64,000 nucleotides of DNA. Origin: Chthonomonadales bacterium (GTDB lineage: Bacteria; Armatimonadota; Chthonomonadetes; Chthonomonadales; CAJBBX01). A model generated the notes under the pieces. It was given only the letters and a program-made list of their open reading frames with translations. It did no database searches and had not been told where the DNA came from. The translations under genes and the position numbers were made by a program. The stretch is taken from assembly GCA_027459625.1 (NCBI GenBank), contig DAIDHP010000001.1, positions 221,149 to 285,148 on the forward strand. Direction: 5' to 3'. This document shows positions 35,518 through 44,149 of the stretch, one piece after another (position 1 is the stretch's first letter; every line of letters starts with the position of its first letter).

Positions 35518-37038
35518 TTACCTGTTCCACCATCTTCTTCCATCCTTGGCTAAAAGTGCGTCGGAGTTTGCTGGTCCCCACTCGCCAATTCGATAGTTGC
35601 ATGGCGGCGTGTTCGACTCACTCCAGCCGTCCAAAACGGGCTGTAAAAGTTTCCAAGCCTCCTCAACCTCGTCATCTCGGGCAAATAGAGAGGTGTCACC
35701 CTGCATGGCGTTTACAATTAGACGCTCATATGCATCCGGAATCGCTCTGCCAAACTCCTCGCTGTAATCGAAACGCATCCGAACGGGCTTTACAGACATT
35801 CCCATTTCCGGCTCCTTGGCGCTGACGTATATCTCCACGCCTTCATTCGGCTGAATTCGAAAAACGATGCGATTCGGATGGATGTTCATGCATTCCATCC
35901 TGGCGAAGAGAACATCCGGTGCGGCTTTAAGTTGAATGCACACTTCCGTCGCGCGTGAAGGAAGTCTTTTTCCCGCTCGAACATAAAACGGAACTCCGGA
36001 CCATCTCCAGTTGTCCACATGAAATCGAAGTGAGGCGTATGTCTCCGATTGGGACCCCGCTTGCACTCCCGGCTCCTGTGAATAACCCGGATTCGTGCCG
36101 TCGGATACGTATTGCGCACGAACGGTGTTTTCGCTAAGCTCATCCTTTCTAAACGGACGTATGGATCTCAGCGCCTTCACCTTTTCGTCTCGTATGTGAT
36201 TCGGATCCAAGGATATCGGAGGCTCCATCGCAATAAGGGTGAGAATCTGCAAAGCGTGATTTTGGATGATATCCCGACAAATTCCCGCTTTGTCAAAATA
36301 CGCCCCCCTGCCCTCCATCCCAAGCGTTTCGGCAACGGTGATTTGGATGTGATCAATGTAAAGGTGGTTCCAGAGCAGTTCAAAGAGATGGTTTGCAAAT
36401 CTCATGACAAGAATGTTCTGAACTGTCTCCTTGCCAAGGTAATGATCCACACGAAATATGTCATTCTCTTGAAAAGAGGACTTCAAGAGTTCATTAAGCT
36501 CACGAGCGGAATCCAAATCACGACCAAACGGTTTCTCTATCATGATTCGGTTCCATCCTAGTTCGGATGGCTCCGCATGGGTCAATCCAGAATCCCGTAA
36601 ATGCTCGATGATGGTTGAGAAATAGTCTGGCGGGGTTGCCAGATAGTAAAGATGATTGCCGCATAAACCATATCTCTTGTTCAACTCAGCCAGGAGCGTC
36701 TTTAGAGAGCGATAACCATCGGCATCCCCTAGTTCCGCCTGATGATAATGGATATTGGATGCAAACGATCGCCATTTTTCCATCGGTACGGCGCCTGTGC
36801 CCGCGAATTCATTGATCGCCTCTAACATCTCATTCCGAAATATATCATTGTCCTTCTGTTTGCGAGCATACGCGACGATAACAAATGGATCCGGCAATAG
36901 GTTCTGTGTATGAAGCGAAAACAGAGCGGGAATGAGCTTCCTACGGGTTAAATCGCCGGTCGCTCCAAACAACGTAATAATGCAAGGTTGAGATTTCGGT
37001 TGAGGGACGCTTTCGCAAGGTGCATCAAACATCTTCAA
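35518..37038 (-). CDS. zwf: Glucose-6-phosphate 1-dehydrogenase
   Basis: The product has 506 residues. The NADP site ITLFGATGDLTRRKLIPALF (about 21-40) is the standard GxTGDL fingerprint. The active-site signature RVDHYLGKETVQNILVMRFA (about 195-214) has the catalytic His and the substrate-binding Lys. IMIEKPFGRDLDSARELN and WSGVPFYVRAGKRLP are further conserved parts. It oxidises glucose-6-phosphate to 6-phosphogluconolactone and makes NADPH at the entry to the pentose phosphate pathway. A good ribosome site (AGGAGAATTGAAG) lies before the ATG. Other oxidative pentose phosphate genes (pgl, gnd) are not adjacent. It lies on the same strand as the sigma factor gene but 173 bases after it, with a hairpin between. 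Confidence 0.96.
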   Translation of the reverse strand: MKMFDAPCESVPQPKSQPCIITLFGATGDLTRRKLIPALFSLHTQNLLPDPFVIVAYARKQKDNDIFRNEMLEAINEFAGTGAVPMEKWRSFASNIHYHQAELGDADGYRSLKTLLAELNKRYGLCGNHLYYLATPPDYFSTIIEHLRDSGLTHAEPSELGWNRIMIEKPFGRDLDSARELNELLKSSFQENDIFRVDHYLGKETVQNILVMRFANHLFELLWNHLYIDHIQITVAETLGMEGRGAYFDKAGICRDIIQNHALQILTLIAMEPPISLDPNHIRDEKVKALRSIRPFRKDELSENTVRAQYVSDGTNPGYSQEPGVQAGSQSETYASLRFHVDNWRWSGVPFYVRAGKRLPSRATEVCIQLKAAPDVLFARMECMNIHPNRIVFRIQPNEGVEIYVSAKEPEMGMSVKPVRMRFDYSEEFGRAIPDAYERLIVNAMQGDTSLFARDDEVEEAWKLLQPVLDGWSESNTPPCNYRIGEWGPANSDALLAKDGRRWWNR

Positions 37039-37061
37039 TTCTCCTGAGTACAGATATGATT

Positions 37062-37091
37062 GAAGCCCGACAAGTAACTTGAACGGGCTTC
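37062..37091. terminator. Hairpin between the sigma factor gene and zwf
   Basis: GAAGCCCG (37062-37069) and CGGGCTTC (37084-37091) form a perfect 8-bp stem with a 14-base loop. The T-rich side (TTTAAT) is on the plus strand, while both neighbouring genes are on the minus strand. It may still stop or attenuate the sigma transcript before zwf, but it is not a canonical terminator for it. Confidence 0.35.
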
Positions 37092-37211
37092 TTTAATCTC
37101 CAACTAAATTTTATCCATGAAAAATCTTATATGCAAATCCCCGCTTTTGGTACAGAGATCGCAATTGCCTGATAACCGTCGATGAAAACTGACACGCTCT
37201 GTGCAAACACG

Positions 37212-38303
37212 TTAATTAACCACCTCTTTGAGTCTGGCAACCGTATGCGAATGGCGCAACTTTTCCATCGCTTTGTTTTCGATCTGCCTTGCGCGCTCAC
37301 GCGTGATATGCAATCGTCTGCCCGTCTCTTCCAGCGTATGCGGGTCCTCATTCTCAAGCCCGAACCTGAGAACAATCACATCTTTCTCCCTTGGGGTCAG
37401 ACTTCCAAGGGCTCGTTCCAATTCCTCGTGTACAAGAAAATGAAACACTCTGTCCGCCGGAGAGCTCTCCAATCCAGCTTGCAATAAATCCCCAAGGCGA
37501 GATTCCCCCTCCTCGCCAATCGGGCTGTCAAGGGAGATCGGTTGCGCCGCATTGCGAAGGACCTGCACCAATTTCTTTTCGGTCATCCCGCAGGCTTCGG
37601 CGAGTTCCTGACGAGTGGGCAAGGAACCCGTCTTTTGAATCAGATCATCCTTCACTCGTGCGACTCTGCTAATGGTGTCCACCACATGGGCGGGCAAACG
37701 AATGGACCTGCCTTGGTTGGCGAGAGCGCGAGACACCGCTTGACGTATCCAGTGGGTGGCGTAGGTGCTGAATCGGTACCCCTTGCGGTAATTGTACTTC
37801 TCAATCGCTCGCAATAATCCGATGAGCCCCTCCTGCATCAGGTCTTCCAACGGCAAGCCTCTTCCCATATACTTGCGCGCCACGGAAGCAACCAACCTAA
37901 CATTGGCGTTAAGCAACTCCTCACGCGCTCGAGCATCTCCTCGCTCCACTCGTTTAGCCAGCACGATCTCCTGGGTGGCGGTTAAGAGAGGCGCCTTACC
38001 GCTCTTCGCCATCCAAGTATCCGCCAACTCATGGAAGCTCAATCCTGGCTCCAGTGAGGTTTTTTTCTCAGGATAATAGTCATCATGCATTTCTGTTCCC
38101 TCCTCGCACAAACAGTCCATATGCGACTTGGCGGGGTGCAGGGGTCGACTCTCGCTTTCGTCATACTGGCTCAACAAATTTTCCAAGCTTTCAATATCCA
38201 TCATCTTATAATCATCTGGCAAGTCACCATCCCTCCCATCTGGGAGGGAATGATGCGAACCGCCATATAAATAGTAGACCGGTTGTTCATGTTCCGTGTA
38301 CAT
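37212..38303 (-). CDS. RNA polymerase sigma-70 family factor (group 1/2 type)
   Basis: The product has 363 residues. Region 1.2 starts near residue 104 (LTATQEIVLAKRVERGD). Region 2 has LLNANVRLVASVARKYMGRG, LEDLMQEGLIGLLRAIEKYN and then YRFSTYATHWIRQAVSRALA, the -10 recognition and melting segment. Region 3 has GRSIRLPAHVVDTISRVARV. Region 4 has LTPREKDVIVLRFGL, TLEETGRRLHITRERARQIE and a -35 helix. The first 100 residues are acidic, rich in Asp, Glu and His and without a clear region 1.1. The length and missing long region 1.1 suggest a group 2 (SigB/HrdB-like) factor, but a primary sigma cannot be excluded. It has its own AT-rich promoter region divergent from the secretion operon. Confidence 0.93.
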   Translation of the reverse strand: MYTEHEQPVYYLYGGSHHSLPDGRDGDLPDDYKMMDIESLENLLSQYDESESRPLHPAKSHMDCLCEEGTEMHDDYYPEKKTSLEPGLSFHELADTWMAKSGKAPLLTATQEIVLAKRVERGDARAREELLNANVRLVASVARKYMGRGLPLEDLMQEGLIGLLRAIEKYNYRKGYRFSTYATHWIRQAVSRALANQGRSIRLPAHVVDTISRVARVKDDLIQKTGSLPTRQELAEACGMTEKKLVQVLRNAAQPISLDSPIGEEGESRLGDLLQAGLESSPADRVFHFLVHEELERALGSLTPREKDVIVLRFGLENEDPHTLEETGRRLHITRERARQIENKAMEKLRHSHTVARLKEVVN

Positions 38304-38321
38304 TATTATGCTCTGTCTTGT

Positions 38322-38339
38322 ATACGAAATATACGAAAT
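38322..38339. repeat. Tandem repeat ATACGAAAT x2
   Basis: Two direct copies of ATACGAAAT (38322-38330 and 38331-38339) lie 19 bases before the sigma factor start, in a stretch of nearly pure A and T. They fall where the -10 region or start point of that promoter would be expected. Confidence 0.5.
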
Positions 38340-38659
38340 ATAATTTCATATATTAAAAAACTGTAAAACGACGGTTATTTGCTTGAGTTATCATCTCGCT
38401 GCAATCATCCATCAACCGATTTCACTTATATTCCAATACGATTTAAGGTGCATCTTTCGTGCCATATGGGAGGGGGGAGCCACCACTCTTTACATGTGCT
38501 CATCTAATCGAATTTTCCATGAACGATAAGCGATCAACCGGCGGTAAATACCGGCATTATGTATGAATTTCATTTCGTTTTTTCTCTTCATCATATTTTC
38601 ATATATGGGTATGTATACTATCAGCGTACAAATAAACACCTTGAATAAAACTTCAGAGT

Positions 38660-38688
38660 TTGCAATACGTCTATTTTATAGGTATAAA
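38660..38688 (+). promoter_or_regulatory. Sigma-70-type promoter of the type II secretion operon
   Basis: TTGCAA (38660-38665), a 17-base spacer and TATAAA (38683-38688). It lies 31 bases before the GTG start of gspE, giving a leader of about 25 bases. This is the only strong candidate ahead of the eleven-gene unit. Confidence 0.55.
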
Positions 38689-38719
38689 AGTTAAGTTGTC
38701 TTAAGTTTGGAGCAATCAG

Positions 38720-40426
38720 GTGATAACATACAATCGCGTATTATTGGGCCAGATACTGGTGGAAAACGGGGACATCACGCCTCAGCAGTTGGAATTGGCT
38801 CTTGATGAGCAAACCAGACAGGATCATCAAAAACGAATCGGTGAAATCCTTCTTGGGATGCACTTCATATCCGAAGCCGCGCTTTTGAAGGCCCTTTCCA
38901 CACAACTCGCCTGTCCGATCGTTGACCTCAACGCAGACCCCCCCGAAGTAAGAGCTTTGCAACTGGTTCCGAGCGAATTCGCGCTTCGTCATCAACTCAT
39001 TCCCTTGCAGCAAACCGATCACACCATTGTAATCGCCATGGCGGATCCGTTGGATTTGCAGACCATGGATGATTTGCGCTTACTCACAGGTTTCAATGTA
39101 ATCCCAAGGTTAGCCAATTCGGTGGATATCCGTCGCTCCTTGGAACAGTTCTACATGAACCGTATTATTCAGGATGTGGAACAGGCGGAGCATGTTTCCA
39201 TAGAGGAGGAAGGCTTGGATGTCGCCGATCTCCAAAAGATGGCGCGAGAAGAGCTAGTGATCCAAATGGTCAATCTCATTATAAACCAAGCCATCCAGGA
39301 TCGAGCGTCGGACATCCATGTGGAACCTTTTGAGAAAGAGCTTCGCGTTCGATACCGCATCGACGGCGTCCTCCATGAAGTAAACGCTCCACCCAAACGA
39401 CTTCATCCGGCGATCATATCCCGTATCAAAATCCTTTCTGATATGAATATCGCGGAACGCAGATTGCCTCAGGACGGGCGAATGCGTATTAGATCGGGAG
39501 GCAGGCAAATTGACCTCCGCGTATCGACCATTCCCACCTTGTACGGGGAAAGCGCAGTGATGCGAATTCTTGATAAGCAGACTGCAATGCTGGGTTTGCC
39601 GGAATTGGGGATGAAAGGCAGACTCTTCGACCTCTTCCGAAGGCTGATCCTGGAGCCACATGGAATCATTTTGGTAACGGGACCAACCGGTTCCGGCAAG
39701 ACCACAACCCTCTATGCGGCATTGAGCGAGATATACTCCTCCGAAAAGAAGATCATCACCATTGAAGACCCGGTCGAATACCAGTTGAATGGCGTCAATC
39801 AAATTCAAGTCCATCCGCAGATCGATCTCACTTTCGCTAGCGGTTTACGGCACATTGTGCGTCAAGACCCCGACATCATCATGGTGGGGGAAATCAGAGA
39901 TACGGAGACCGTGGAGATCGCTATACACGCCGCCCTTACCGGTCACCTTGTATTTAGCACCTTGCACACCAATGACGCTCCAGGGGCGATAAGTCGACTT
40001 TTGGACATGGGCGCGGAACCCTATTTGGTCGCCTCATCCTTAATCGGTGTGATCGCTCAACGACTCGTTCGGTTGAATTGCCCCAACTGCCGCACCCCCG
40101 TTCAGGAAAAGCAGGTGGCGATGGAGGAGATCGGCATCCACCAGGAGAATCTTAACGGTCATAAGCTTATGGTGGGGATGGGATGTTCCGAATGCAGAAA
40201 CGTGGGCTTTAGAGGTCGCAGCGGCATTTATGAGATGCTTACCGTGGATGACACCATACGGCAAATGATCACGCACCGTGAGCCTGCAAACGCCATCAAA
40301 CAATATGCGATACATAATCAGGGCATGACCACGTTGCTTCAGGATGGGCGAATTAGAGTCTTGAATGGAGACACAACCATCAAAGAGGTATTGCGGGTGT
40401 GCCAGCGAGAGGATTTTCAAAACTGA
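38720..40426 (+). CDS. gspE: Type II secretion/type IV pilus assembly ATPase (GspE/PilB)
   Basis: The product has 568 residues, started at the GTG at 38720, with GGAG eight bases upstream. An N-terminal GspE_N-like domain (about 1-150) precedes the ATPase core. Walker A is GPTGSGKT (321-328); the Asp box and Walker B are seen in IMVGEIRDTETVEIAIHAAL, with the His box in GHLVFSTLHTNDA. A tetracysteine zinc knot follows: LNCPNCRTPV and GCSECRNVGFRGR. It is a hexameric motor at the cytoplasmic face that drives pseudopilus or pilus assembly. The remaining operon (F, G-K pseudopilins, L, M, C, D) is a type II secretion set, so GspE fits better than PilB, though the two cannot be separated by this sequence alone. 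Confidence 0.93.
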   Translation: MITYNRVLLGQILVENGDITPQQLELALDEQTRQDHQKRIGEILLGMHFISEAALLKALSTQLACPIVDLNADPPEVRALQLVPSEFALRHQLIPLQQTDHTIVIAMADPLDLQTMDDLRLLTGFNVIPRLANSVDIRRSLEQFYMNRIIQDVEQAEHVSIEEEGLDVADLQKMAREELVIQMVNLIINQAIQDRASDIHVEPFEKELRVRYRIDGVLHEVNAPPKRLHPAIISRIKILSDMNIAERRLPQDGRMRIRSGGRQIDLRVSTIPTLYGESAVMRILDKQTAMLGLPELGMKGRLFDLFRRLILEPHGIILVTGPTGSGKTTTLYAALSEIYSSEKKIITIEDPVEYQLNGVNQIQVHPQIDLTFASGLRHIVRQDPDIIMVGEIRDTETVEIAIHAALTGHLVFSTLHTNDAPGAISRLLDMGAEPYLVASSLIGVIAQRLVRLNCPNCRTPVQEKQVAMEEIGIHQENLNGHKLMVGMGCSECRNVGFRGRSGIYEMLTVDDTIRQMITHREPANAIKQYAIHNQGMTTLLQDGRIRVLNGDTTIKEVLRVCQREDFQN

Positions 40427-40537
40427 TGCCATATATACAAAGTGATTGTAAAATACGACAACCGGATTTCGCAATTGCCTGCATATGCGAAAAATCATCA
40501 AAACTCAAATTTGATGATTCAAGAGTGGTAATAAGAT

Positions 40538-41770
40538 ATGCCTGATTTTCATTATACAGCGCTGGATGCCTCCGGGCATGAGATAACGGGCGGAATGGAC
40601 GGCAGAGACAAGATGGACGCCGCTCAGAAGATACGCGCCCTCGGATATTACCCCATATCCGTAAACCCCACAGGCAGCGCTGCGGCGCGAACCAATCAAG
40701 CCAATAAGAAATCGAACGTCGCAGCCGACACGAAAAAAGTCAACCGCATGGCGACATTGCTTTTCACACGTGAGTTGGCGGATTTGATAGAAGCGGGTTT
40801 GCCCATAGACCGAGCCTTGACCGTATTGATCGAGCAAACCGACAATGTTCCACTTCAGCATCTGATCAGCAAGTTGCAGGATGAGGTGCGAGCGGGCAAC
40901 CCGCTATCCAGCGCCCTGACGTCTTTTCCCAAACAGTTTCCCATTCTTTATACAAATATGATAAGAGCGGGAGAGGTCGCCGGCCAATTGCCGGACGTGA
41001 TGACCCGGCTAGCGGATTTCCTAGAAAAGGAGCAGGTGAGAAAAAGCCAATTGGTGGCGGCAATGACATACCCGATGGTGTTGATCGTTGTCGCGATATC
41101 CGCTGTTACCGGTCTTCTCACATTCGTCATCCCTCGCCTGCAATCCGTATTCAAGGATCTCGGTTCCGCTCTGCCAGTGCCGACGCAGATATTGCTCGGT
41201 GTTTCCGGATTTATATCTCAATACTGGTGGGTGATAATCGGATTCATTATTGCGTGCGTGGTGGCATGGAGATTATGGAGCAGAACATCCACCGGTCAGA
41301 AAACGATAGATCAGGTGCGATTAACTCTTCCAATACTCGGTCCGATCACCGTGAAAATCGTCATGGCTAGGTTCACGCGGACTCTCGGAACGCTACTCGC
41401 GGGTGGCGTTCCCATTTTGGATTCGCTGGAGATATCCTCGTCCGCCGTAGGCAACAGCCTAACATCCAAAGCTATTGAAAGCGCGAAGGACAGAGTGCGT
41501 CAAGGTGAAACTCTCGCCTCATCGCTCAGGGAAACAGCCGGTTTTCTCCCCCTAATCGTCCATATGACCGCCGTTGGGGAGGAGACCGGAAGACTGTCTC
41601 TGCTTTTAATCAGAACTGCAAACACTTTGGACTTGGAAATTGACACCGCTCTAAGGCGTCTCACCAGTCTTGTGGAGCCTTTAGTGGTGCTTTTCATGGG
41701 GGGATTCGTGGGATTTATAGTACTCTCAATTCTGTTGCCCATTTTTCAAGCGGACACAATCGTCAAATAG
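40538..41770 (+). CDS. gspF: Inner-membrane platform protein (GspF/PilC)
   Basis: The product has 410 residues. Two T2SSF domains: about 72-195 (ATLLFTRELADLIEAGLPID, then LSSALTSFPKQFPILYTNMI) and about 275-400 (ARFTRTLGTLLAGGVPILD, then GFLPLIVHMTAVGEETG). Three membrane segments (about 170-195, 220-245 and 380-405, for example MGGFVGFIVLSILLPIF). It is the inner-membrane core that GspE acts through to polymerise pseudopilins. The ATG at 40538 lies 111 bases after gspE, the widest gap in the operon; a weak site only precedes it. Both repeats carry the conserved GEVAG or GEETG motif. I consider the call secure. Confidence 0.94.
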   Translation: MPDFHYTALDASGHEITGGMDGRDKMDAAQKIRALGYYPISVNPTGSAAARTNQANKKSNVAADTKKVNRMATLLFTRELADLIEAGLPIDRALTVLIEQTDNVPLQHLISKLQDEVRAGNPLSSALTSFPKQFPILYTNMIRAGEVAGQLPDVMTRLADFLEKEQVRKSQLVAAMTYPMVLIVVAISAVTGLLTFVIPRLQSVFKDLGSALPVPTQILLGVSGFISQYWWVIIGFIIACVVAWRLWSRTSTGQKTIDQVRLTLPILGPITVKIVMARFTRTLGTLLAGGVPILDSLEISSSAVGNSLTSKAIESAKDRVRQGETLASSLRETAGFLPLIVHMTAVGEETGRLSLLLIRTANTLDLEIDTALRRLTSLVEPLVVLFMGGFVGFIVLSILLPIFQADTIVK

Positions 41771-41791
41771 CGAAGAAAGGGAGATGCAACT

Positions 41792-42229
41792 TTGACACCT
41801 CAAATTTCAAATCAAAAACGTCGTCAAGCGGCATTTACGCTTATTGAACTGTTAGTGGTAATCGTCATTCTGGCGATACTCGCAGCCGTGGTTATCCCAC
41901 GGGTTATCAACCGTACGGAGGATGCGCGCGTGGCTCGGGCTCAAAGCGATATAGCCACAATCGATTCATGTTTGGATGCATACAAGCTGGATAACGGCAG
42001 CTATCCTTCCACTCAGGACGGATTACAGGCATTGGTGACCAAGCCTTCCGACGCTACAAGCTGGAACGGTCCGTATCTCAAGAACGGGCTGCCAATGGAT
42101 CCGTGGGGTCATCCCTATTTGTACAAATACCCAGGGGATCACGGACTGGAATACGATCTCTATTCCGCCGGACCGGACGGACAGCCAGGCACATCGGATG
42201 ATATCGCCAACTGGAATATCGAAAAGTAA
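41792..42229 (+). CDS. gspG: Major pseudopilin GspG
   Basis: The product has 145 residues from a TTG at 41792; AAGGGAG lies nine bases upstream, and the nearer ATG leads at once to a stop. After a 14-residue leader comes the prepilin site AA|FTLIELLVVIVILAILAA, with Glu at position 5 of the mature chain. The residue before the cut is Ala instead of the usual Gly. The C-terminal part shows the GspG calcium-binding pattern (NGLPMDPWGHPYLYKYPGD, DGQPGTSDDIANW). It is the main subunit of the periplasmic pseudopilus, needing a prepilin peptidase not encoded in the window. It is followed by minor pseudopilin genes in the usual order. Confidence 0.94.
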   Translation: MTPQISNQKRRQAAFTLIELLVVIVILAILAAVVIPRVINRTEDARVARAQSDIATIDSCLDAYKLDNGSYPSTQDGLQALVTKPSDATSWNGPYLKNGLPMDPWGHPYLYKYPGDHGLEYDLYSAGPDGQPGTSDDIANWNIEK

Positions 42230-42243
42230 TAGGATGGTGCGTT

Positions 42244-42864
42244 GTGTGCAACATGCGACACAAACAAAACAGGCGCGCATTTACGTTGATCGAGGTGCTG
42301 ACGATAGTTTTCATCATGGCTATCCTCTCCGGGGCTGTCGTACCCATGTGGTCGAAAATGCGACAGCATGTTATCTTTATGGATCAAACGGAGAAACTGC
42401 AGGATTTTCTGTATAACGCAAAAAGGACTGCGGTCAGCACCAGTCAACCTGTTACCATTACATGGGATCCGACGAACAATGAGTTGCAGATGAGCGGTCA
42501 GCAATATCCGCCGGATCCCGATCAACCCGTCGCATTGCAAGATACCACCAATACATCCAATTCACCGGGTTCGTTAACAACATCCTTGACCAATCCGCTT
42601 GGAGTTCAAACATCACAGACCATAACCGAAAACTTTGACCTTCAAAAAGGATTTTCAATCGCGAACTTTCAAGTGGATACAAGTTCCGATACAAATCAAT
42701 ACTACTCATCCGACAGCAACAACCAAACCACTTTTTACCCGGATGGCTCCGCGATAAACACACAATTTTATTTCCAGTCTCCGGAAGGATATGTGGCGGT
42801 CTTTGTAATTCACGCCGGTACGGGCGATGTGGACGTGACGGAAGGTAGCGGAAGTGGATCATGA
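42244..42864 (+). CDS. gspH: Minor pseudopilin, GspH-like
   Basis: The product has 206 residues from a GTG at 42244 (AGGATGG upstream); an ATG three codons later is also possible but lies too far from the site. The leader ends NRRA and the mature part starts FTLIEVLTIVFIMAILSGAV, again with Ala at the -1 position and Glu5. The rest is a small extracytoplasmic domain rich in Ser, Thr, Asn and Gln, as in GspH-type subunits. It follows GspG and overlaps the next pseudopilin gene by ATGA. Minor pseudopilins form the tip that starts pseudopilus assembly. Assignment to H is by position and size; sequence similarity among minor pseudopilins is low. Confidence 0.85.
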   Translation: MCNMRHKQNRRAFTLIEVLTIVFIMAILSGAVVPMWSKMRQHVIFMDQTEKLQDFLYNAKRTAVSTSQPVTITWDPTNNELQMSGQQYPPDPDQPVALQDTTNTSNSPGSLTTSLTNPLGVQTSQTITENFDLQKGFSIANFQVDTSSDTNQYYSSDSNNQTTFYPDGSAINTQFYFQSPEGYVAVFVIHAGTGDVDVTEGSGSGS

Positions 42865-43322
42865 AAGTAATGAAGTTCACTTCTCAAGATCATACTTACG
42901 GCTTCACTTTGGTGGAGATGCTGGTGGCGACGTTTCTGCTCGCCATCGGCATCGTGGGGGCGCAAATATGTCTCACTCACGCCGCCCGTACCTCCGCATT
43001 AGCCAAGGAGTATAACCGAGCGGCGTATCTGGGCAGAGAACAGATGACCACTATCCTTAGCAGTTCCGACGACATGACCGTCGGTAGCCATAACGGAGAT
43101 TTCAGCCCGGATGCCCCGAACTATACGTGGGAATGCGATGTGGACCAACCCGATCCCACCAATTACCCGAATTTAATGCATGTCACACTCACCATCTCAT
43201 GGATGGATGGTTCCGTGAAAAAATCCTTGCAATTAGAAACCTATGGACAGGCACCGACCACTACCAATAGCTCGCCAACCTCACCATTTTCATCCAATAT
43301 GAATATGGGGGGTGGATTCTGA
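42861..43322 (+). CDS. gspI: Minor pseudopilin, GspI-like
   Basis: The product has 153 residues. The ATG overlaps the gspH stop. The leader ends HTYG and the mature chain starts FTLVEMLVATFLLAIGIVGA, with the normal Gly at -1 and Glu5. The remaining domain contains a YLGREQMTTIL helix and a strand-rich part ending in a Thr/Ser/Asn/Gly-rich tail (SPFSSNMNMGGGF). GspI is the hub of the minor pseudopilin tip complex with J and K. The helical body with RAAYLGREQM resembles the alpha-helical start of GspI (RAxxLAxxQ). The call is by order and by this helix. Confidence 0.85.
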   Translation: MKVMKFTSQDHTYGFTLVEMLVATFLLAIGIVGAQICLTHAARTSALAKEYNRAAYLGREQMTTILSSSDDMTVGSHNGDFSPDAPNYTWECDVDQPDPTNYPNLMHVTLTISWMDGSVKKSLQLETYGQAPTTTNSSPTSPFSSNMNMGGGF

Positions 43323-43324
43323 TC

Positions 43325-44149
43325 ATGAACCTTGCCATTCATAAAACCAAATACGGAAGAAATCGCGGGTTCACAATGGTGGAGTTGCTTACCGTGTCAA
43401 TCATGTTCGCTATCATCACCGCTGCGGTTGCTACGTCAATCGGCGCCGGCATCAAGGTGCAAACCGTTATTCATAACAATGCGGAGGATGATCAGGAGGC
43501 GAGAACAGTAATGGATCACCTCTTAAAGGATATTGGGTCCGCATATGTTTCTCAAAACAATCAAAACACGTTTTTTGTTTGTCCCGGAAGCACCGACGGC
43601 AATATTCTTATGCTTAGCACTCGTGATCATCTTATCCAAATGGATTCTGGATACAACTCGAATCCAATGAATACAAACCTTATGAGTTCGCCCGCAGGTT
43701 CCCAAGATCAGCCCGTTCAATCCGATCTTTCGCTTGTCAGCTATTACTTTAATCAGCAGACGGGAGAGCTGAGACGTTTCGCCACATGCGCGCCAAATCG
43801 CTCCTTGGTGCCAGGGCTAAGCCCGGGAAACTCAATGTCCTCCACAAGCGTATCCACCGTCACGGATTACGGAAGATTGATTTCCAGCCATATAGAGGAT
43901 ATCGAATTCACATTTTACGACCAGAACGGTAATAACTATTCGGATTGGGATTTTGATCCAATGGGTACTCAGATCACACCGGATACCCAGACACAGTTTC
44001 CAAGCGTCATGCAGATTCAAATTAAGATGAAGTTTCCTGACGGTAGCGAGAAACAATACACAGCTTCCGTAACTCCGGCTATGACCTATGCGTTCGGTGC
44101 ATCCACGTCCTCTAGTTCGTCGGGATCATCAACGCCCGGAGGCATGTAA
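43325..44149 (+). CDS. gspJ: Minor pseudopilin, GspJ-like
   Basis: The product has 274 residues. The leader ends GRNRG and the mature N-terminus is FTMVELLTVSIMFAIITAAV (Gly at -1, Glu5). The large periplasmic domain (about 45-250) has VMDHLLKDIGSAYVS, similar to the helix seen in GspJ, and ends with a run of Ser and Gly (GASTSSSSSGSSTPGG). It starts two bases after gspI and shares its TAATG with gspK. GspJ is a tip pseudopilin that contacts GspI and GspK. Its length is above the usual 190-230 residues, from insertions in the C-terminal half. Confidence 0.85.
   Translation: MNLAIHKTKYGRNRGFTMVELLTVSIMFAIITAAVATSIGAGIKVQTVIHNNAEDDQEARTVMDHLLKDIGSAYVSQNNQNTFFVCPGSTDGNILMLSTRDHLIQMDSGYNSNPMNTNLMSSPAGSQDQPVQSDLSLVSYYFNQQTGELRRFATCAPNRSLVPGLSPGNSMSSTSVSTVTDYGRLISSHIEDIEFTFYDQNGNNYSDWDFDPMGTQITPDTQTQFPSVMQIQIKMKFPDGSEKQYTASVTPAMTYAFGASTSSSSSGSSTPGGM

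Larger units (their letters stand above)
38304..38719. other. 416-base intergenic region between the sigma factor and the secretion operon
   Basis: AT-rich and free of genes. It contains a 9-base tandem repeat (38322-38339) close to the sigma factor start and a good sigma-70-type promoter for the secretion operon (38660-38688). The stretch 38440-38560 shows nothing I recognise. Confidence 0.5.
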
